8,649 nucleotides of DNA, from NCBI GenBank assembly GCA_011051425.1, contig DRLF01000009.1:1-8649 (forward strand), given 5' to 3'. This document shows positions 7,402 to 8,649 of this stretch, piece after piece. The number at the start of each line of letters is the position of its first letter. Positions within the stretch are counted from its first letter, which is position 1. Position numbers and translations under genes: made by a program. Source of the DNA: Thiolapillus brandeum (GTDB lineage: Bacteria; Pseudomonadota; Gammaproteobacteria; Chromatiales; Chromatiaceae). The notes below the pieces were generated by a model that was given only the letters and a program-made list of their open reading frames with translations, did no database searches and was not told the origin of the DNA.

Positions 7402-7497
7402 GTGCTTCAAACAGGACGTGTATCGGTGTTGCGGCTTTTGACAAGGGCTTGCCATTGACTGCAAGCCACGCCTTGATACACGTCCTGTTTGAAGCAC
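7402..7497. repeat. Hairpin B: 23-bp perfect palindrome arms with inner stem-loop
   Basis: The arms 7402-7424 and 7475-7497 are perfectly complementary over 23 bp (left arm begins GTGCTTCAAACAGGACG). An inner stem, GGCTTGC (7446-7452) with GCAAGCC (7461-7467), closes the 8-nt loop CATTGACT. An alternative inner pairing of 7425-7437 with 7463-7472 also exists. Its span of 96 bp is close to that of hairpin A, but its sequence is unrelated. Both hairpins are directly preceded by TCAG (7276-7279 and 7398-7401), which may be chance. No T run follows. Confidence 0.85.
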
Positions 7498-7564
7498 TGA
7501 GGACGACATATTTGGCACCCGGGTTAATCAACACACAACACACGATAACCATGAGGACATTACC

Positions 7565-7873
7565 ATGAAAACTCTGCTTACCTTTTCAGCACTCGCACTT
7601 GTCAGCAACATGGCCTTTGCCGAAACTTTCCAGTACGAGCGCCAACTCGCCAGTGAAGATCTGGATCCCAATATTCCCAGCCTGTCACAGGGTATCAGCA
7701 ATCCTGCAAAATCGGTGCAACAACCCCGTGTTTCCCTGTTCGACACTTACCGTGGCAACCCGGATACGCAAGTGGGTCCTGTCGAACCGGGCAGCATGCC
7801 CGTGACACGGCATAACCATATCTTCACTGCTTACGATATGCTCATCGAGACCACCCCGGATCTCGAAGTATAG
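7565..7873 (+). CDS. Small exported protein of unknown function
   Basis: The 102-residue protein has a textbook signal peptide (MKTLLTFSALALVSNMAFA, cleavage likely after residue 19). The mature part is about 83 residues, acidic to neutral, without cysteine, rich in Pro, Asn, Asp and Gln, and without obvious repeats or a lipobox. It is probably periplasmic or secreted. I do not recognise a family. Features to search with are SLFDTYRGNPDTQ (about residues 58-70) and the C-terminal HNHIFTAYDMLIE (about 82-94). The ATG at 7565 has a GAGG ribosome site 8 nt upstream (7553-7556), which supports expression. It is a single gene, divergent from ubiD and convergent with the next gene. It starts only 36 bp after the compound palindrome, so its promoter probably lies in or next to that element; no good hexamer pair was found. 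Confidence 0.78.
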   Translation: MKTLLTFSALALVSNMAFAETFQYERQLASEDLDPNIPSLSQGISNPAKSVQQPRVSLFDTYRGNPDTQVGPVEPGSMPVTRHNHIFTAYDMLIETTPDLEV

Positions 7874-7885
7874 AATCACAGGCTT

Positions 7886-7920
7886 CTGTCTTCCGGTATC
7901 AAACCGGAAGGCGGCTTGTC
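7886..7920 (+). terminator. Hairpin between convergent genes, weak intrinsic terminator
   Basis: CTTCCGGT (7890-7897) and ACCGGAAG (7903-7910) form a perfect 8-bp stem around the loop ATCAA. On the plus strand this extends to 12 bp (7886-7914) with two G-U pairs. The following CTTGTCT is only a poor U tract, so termination of the secreted-protein gene is likely but probably incomplete. The minus strand has no T run after the stem. Confidence 0.55.
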
Positions 7921-8577
7921 TCACCCGGCTGTCCGCAGCCAGTTCAGACGTTCGCGCATACCTGCATCTTTCAATCCATGACTGTCCAGCAACGCCTGCA
8001 TATCTTCTGTCAGAAGCCTGCGCTGATCGATGTCAAACAGCTCCAGTGCCGGGCGCACGAAGTCTTCCGGATCTGTCAGCAGTACTGCTGACAGCTCGTC
8101 TGCCTCTATGACACTCTGGGGGTGCAACAGGTCGGCGACCAGGGGAGATTCGAGCAACGCAAAATGGGTCTTTCTCGCCAGTGATTCTTCAGCCAGTTCC
8201 TGCTCCGCCAGGGAATCACCCGCCGCATTTCGCTGTACTGTCGCCATGATCACATCGATAAGCTGGGCAATGGCCTGCTTGTTTGCCGACTGGTTGTCAG
8301 TCAGGCCACAGGCCTGCTCGTAGTGTTTCTCCAGTTCCGACTTGAGATCCAGGATCACCTCGGTTTCTTCGTTGGGCTTCAGCGTTGCCGCCTTTCCCAC
8401 CAGTTGCCGTAAAGACTGCAGAAACACCAGCAGTTCTTCATGATCCATGCGCTGAACATCCAACAGGTCTTCATCGCTGAAATCCTGAATCGGGCGGGGA
8501 AAAAGCACGTTGTCCAGCTTGCGGATGAAATGGCGCTCGTGCCGTCCCGGCCGCTCGCTGAAGGCAATTCGAACCAT
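7921..8577 (-). CDS. Uncharacterised 218-residue helical protein
   Basis: I do not recognise this family. The protein appears soluble and mostly alpha-helical, and is rich in Leu, Glu and Asp. It has no signal peptide, membrane segment or cysteine cluster (the only Cys is in the ACGLTDNQ region). A basic N-terminus (MVRIAFSERPGRHERHF) is followed by acidic helices. The C-terminal third has the pattern LTDPEDFVRPALELFDIDQRRLL, ending near LNWLRTAG. It overlaps the upstream gene by one base (TAATG), and no clear Shine-Dalgarno sequence precedes the ATG at 8577, so translation probably depends on coupling to that gene. Codon use looks like that of its neighbours. It is the last gene of its operon and is convergent with the small exported protein. 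A function in partnership with the upstream gene is inferred from the coupling only. Confidence 0.8.
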   Translation of the reverse strand: MVRIAFSERPGRHERHFIRKLDNVLFPRPIQDFSDEDLLDVQRMDHEELLVFLQSLRQLVGKAATLKPNEETEVILDLKSELEKHYEQACGLTDNQSANKQAIAQLIDVIMATVQRNAAGDSLAEQELAEESLARKTHFALLESPLVADLLHPQSVIEADELSAVLLTDPEDFVRPALELFDIDQRRLLTEDMQALLDSHGLKDAGMRERLNWLRTAG

Positions 8578-8649
8578 TATTTGAAGACGGGAATCAGGTT
8601 GGTACGAACCCAGTTGCCCGTGTCAGGATAATATTTCCAGCTCTGCTGA
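8577..8649 (-). CDS. C-terminal end of an unidentified gene (5' part outside window)
   Basis: The frame is open to the window edge and ends in TAA at 8579-8577, one base overlapping the start of the 218-residue gene as TAATG. Only 23 residues are visible. They are aromatic-rich (SWKYYPDTGNW) and end in NLIPVFK. I do not recognise them. Reality is supported by the coupled stop-start arrangement and by the lack of a ribosome site for the downstream gene; identity needs the neighbouring sequence. Confidence 0.6.
   Translation of the reverse strand, partial: QQSWKYYPDTGNWVRTNLIPVFK

Larger units (their letters stand above)
7248..7528. repeat. 281-bp compound inverted-repeat element folding as a three-way junction
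   Basis: The left outer arm (7248-7278, starting ATTAACCCGGG) pairs with the right outer arm (7498-7528, ending CCCGGGTTAAT) at 27 of 31 positions. The four mismatches are 7259/7517, 7260/7516, 7269/7507 and 7273/7503. Between the arms lie hairpin A (7279-7376), a 26-nt linker (7376-7401) and hairpin B (7402-7497). The left arm abuts hairpin A and the right arm abuts hairpin B directly. There is no convincing coding frame inside. TTAA stands at both outer ends; being a palindrome it could be either arm or target duplication, and no other flanking duplication is seen. This structure accounts for most of the 378-bp gap between ubiD and the secreted-protein gene. It may be a miniature inverted-repeat element, a structured leader RNA or a DNA structural site. 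Confidence 0.85.

Noticed and set aside
7438..7443. Perfect TTGACA as a -35 box for the secreted-protein gene
   Set aside because: No -10-like hexamer lies 16-18 bp downstream, and the motif is in the internal loop of hairpin B; kept only as a possibility.
7219..7458. Plus-strand open frame of 79 codons through the palindromic element
   Set aside because: It runs through the hairpin arms, has no ribosome site and its translation shows no protein-like pattern; the structure explains the sequence better.
7279..7497. Intrinsic terminators or a CRISPR-like repeat
   Set aside because: No T run follows either hairpin on either strand, and the two hairpins share no sequence, so there is no repeat-spacer pattern.
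7248..7528. Integron attC site or integrase target
   Set aside because: The ends do not match the RYYYAAC/GTTRRRY core sites, the architecture has two internal hairpins, and there is no integrase or cassette array.

Overview
The window looks like chromosomal DNA from a gammaproteobacterium. It is moderately GC-rich, and its UbiD is nearly colinear with the E. coli enzyme. It also carries a BepA-type M48 protease C-terminus, a membrane-anchored retropepsin of the TIGR02281 type and an extended HU-like protein. A NorD/CbbO-family VWA protein hints at a respiratory-denitrifying or sulfur-oxidising, CO2-fixing lineage, but that is inference from one family. No transposase, phage gene, CRISPR array, tRNA or rRNA was seen.

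Layout. Positions 2-406 (+) hold the C-terminus of a BepA-like TPR metalloprotease. A short AT-rich promoter region precedes an HU-like gene (584-958, +), which ends at a strong hairpin terminator (989-1023). That terminator is shared with a convergent minus-strand operon. The operon reads right to left from 7186 to 1034: ubiD, a membrane HD-GYP phosphodiesterase, a NorD/CbbO-like VWA protein, a periplasmic MlaC-like protein and the retropepsin. The genes are tightly packed (4-bp ATGA overlap, then gaps of 12, 61 and 33 bp). The operon therefore joins ubiquinone synthesis, c-di-GMP turnover, a putative metalloenzyme-activation factor, a lipid-carrier-like protein and a membrane protease. All but UbiD and the VWA protein are predicted to be in or beyond the inner membrane.

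The most unusual part is the 378-bp gap (7187-7564) between ubiD and a divergent small secreted-protein gene. It is mostly filled by a 281-bp compound palindrome (7248-7528). Outer inverted arms of 31 nt (27 paired) enclose two long hairpins with near-perfect 20-23 bp arms. Each hairpin spans about 96 bp, and a 26-nt linker separates them, so the fold is a three-way junction. It contains no convincing gene. It could be a miniature inverted-repeat element, a structured leader RNA of the ubiD operon, or a DNA structural site.

The right end carries a small exported protein of unknown function (7565-7873, +) and a hairpin between convergent genes. After these come an unrecognised 218-aa helical protein (7921-8577, -) and the last 23 codons of a gene translationally coupled to it (8577-8649, -).
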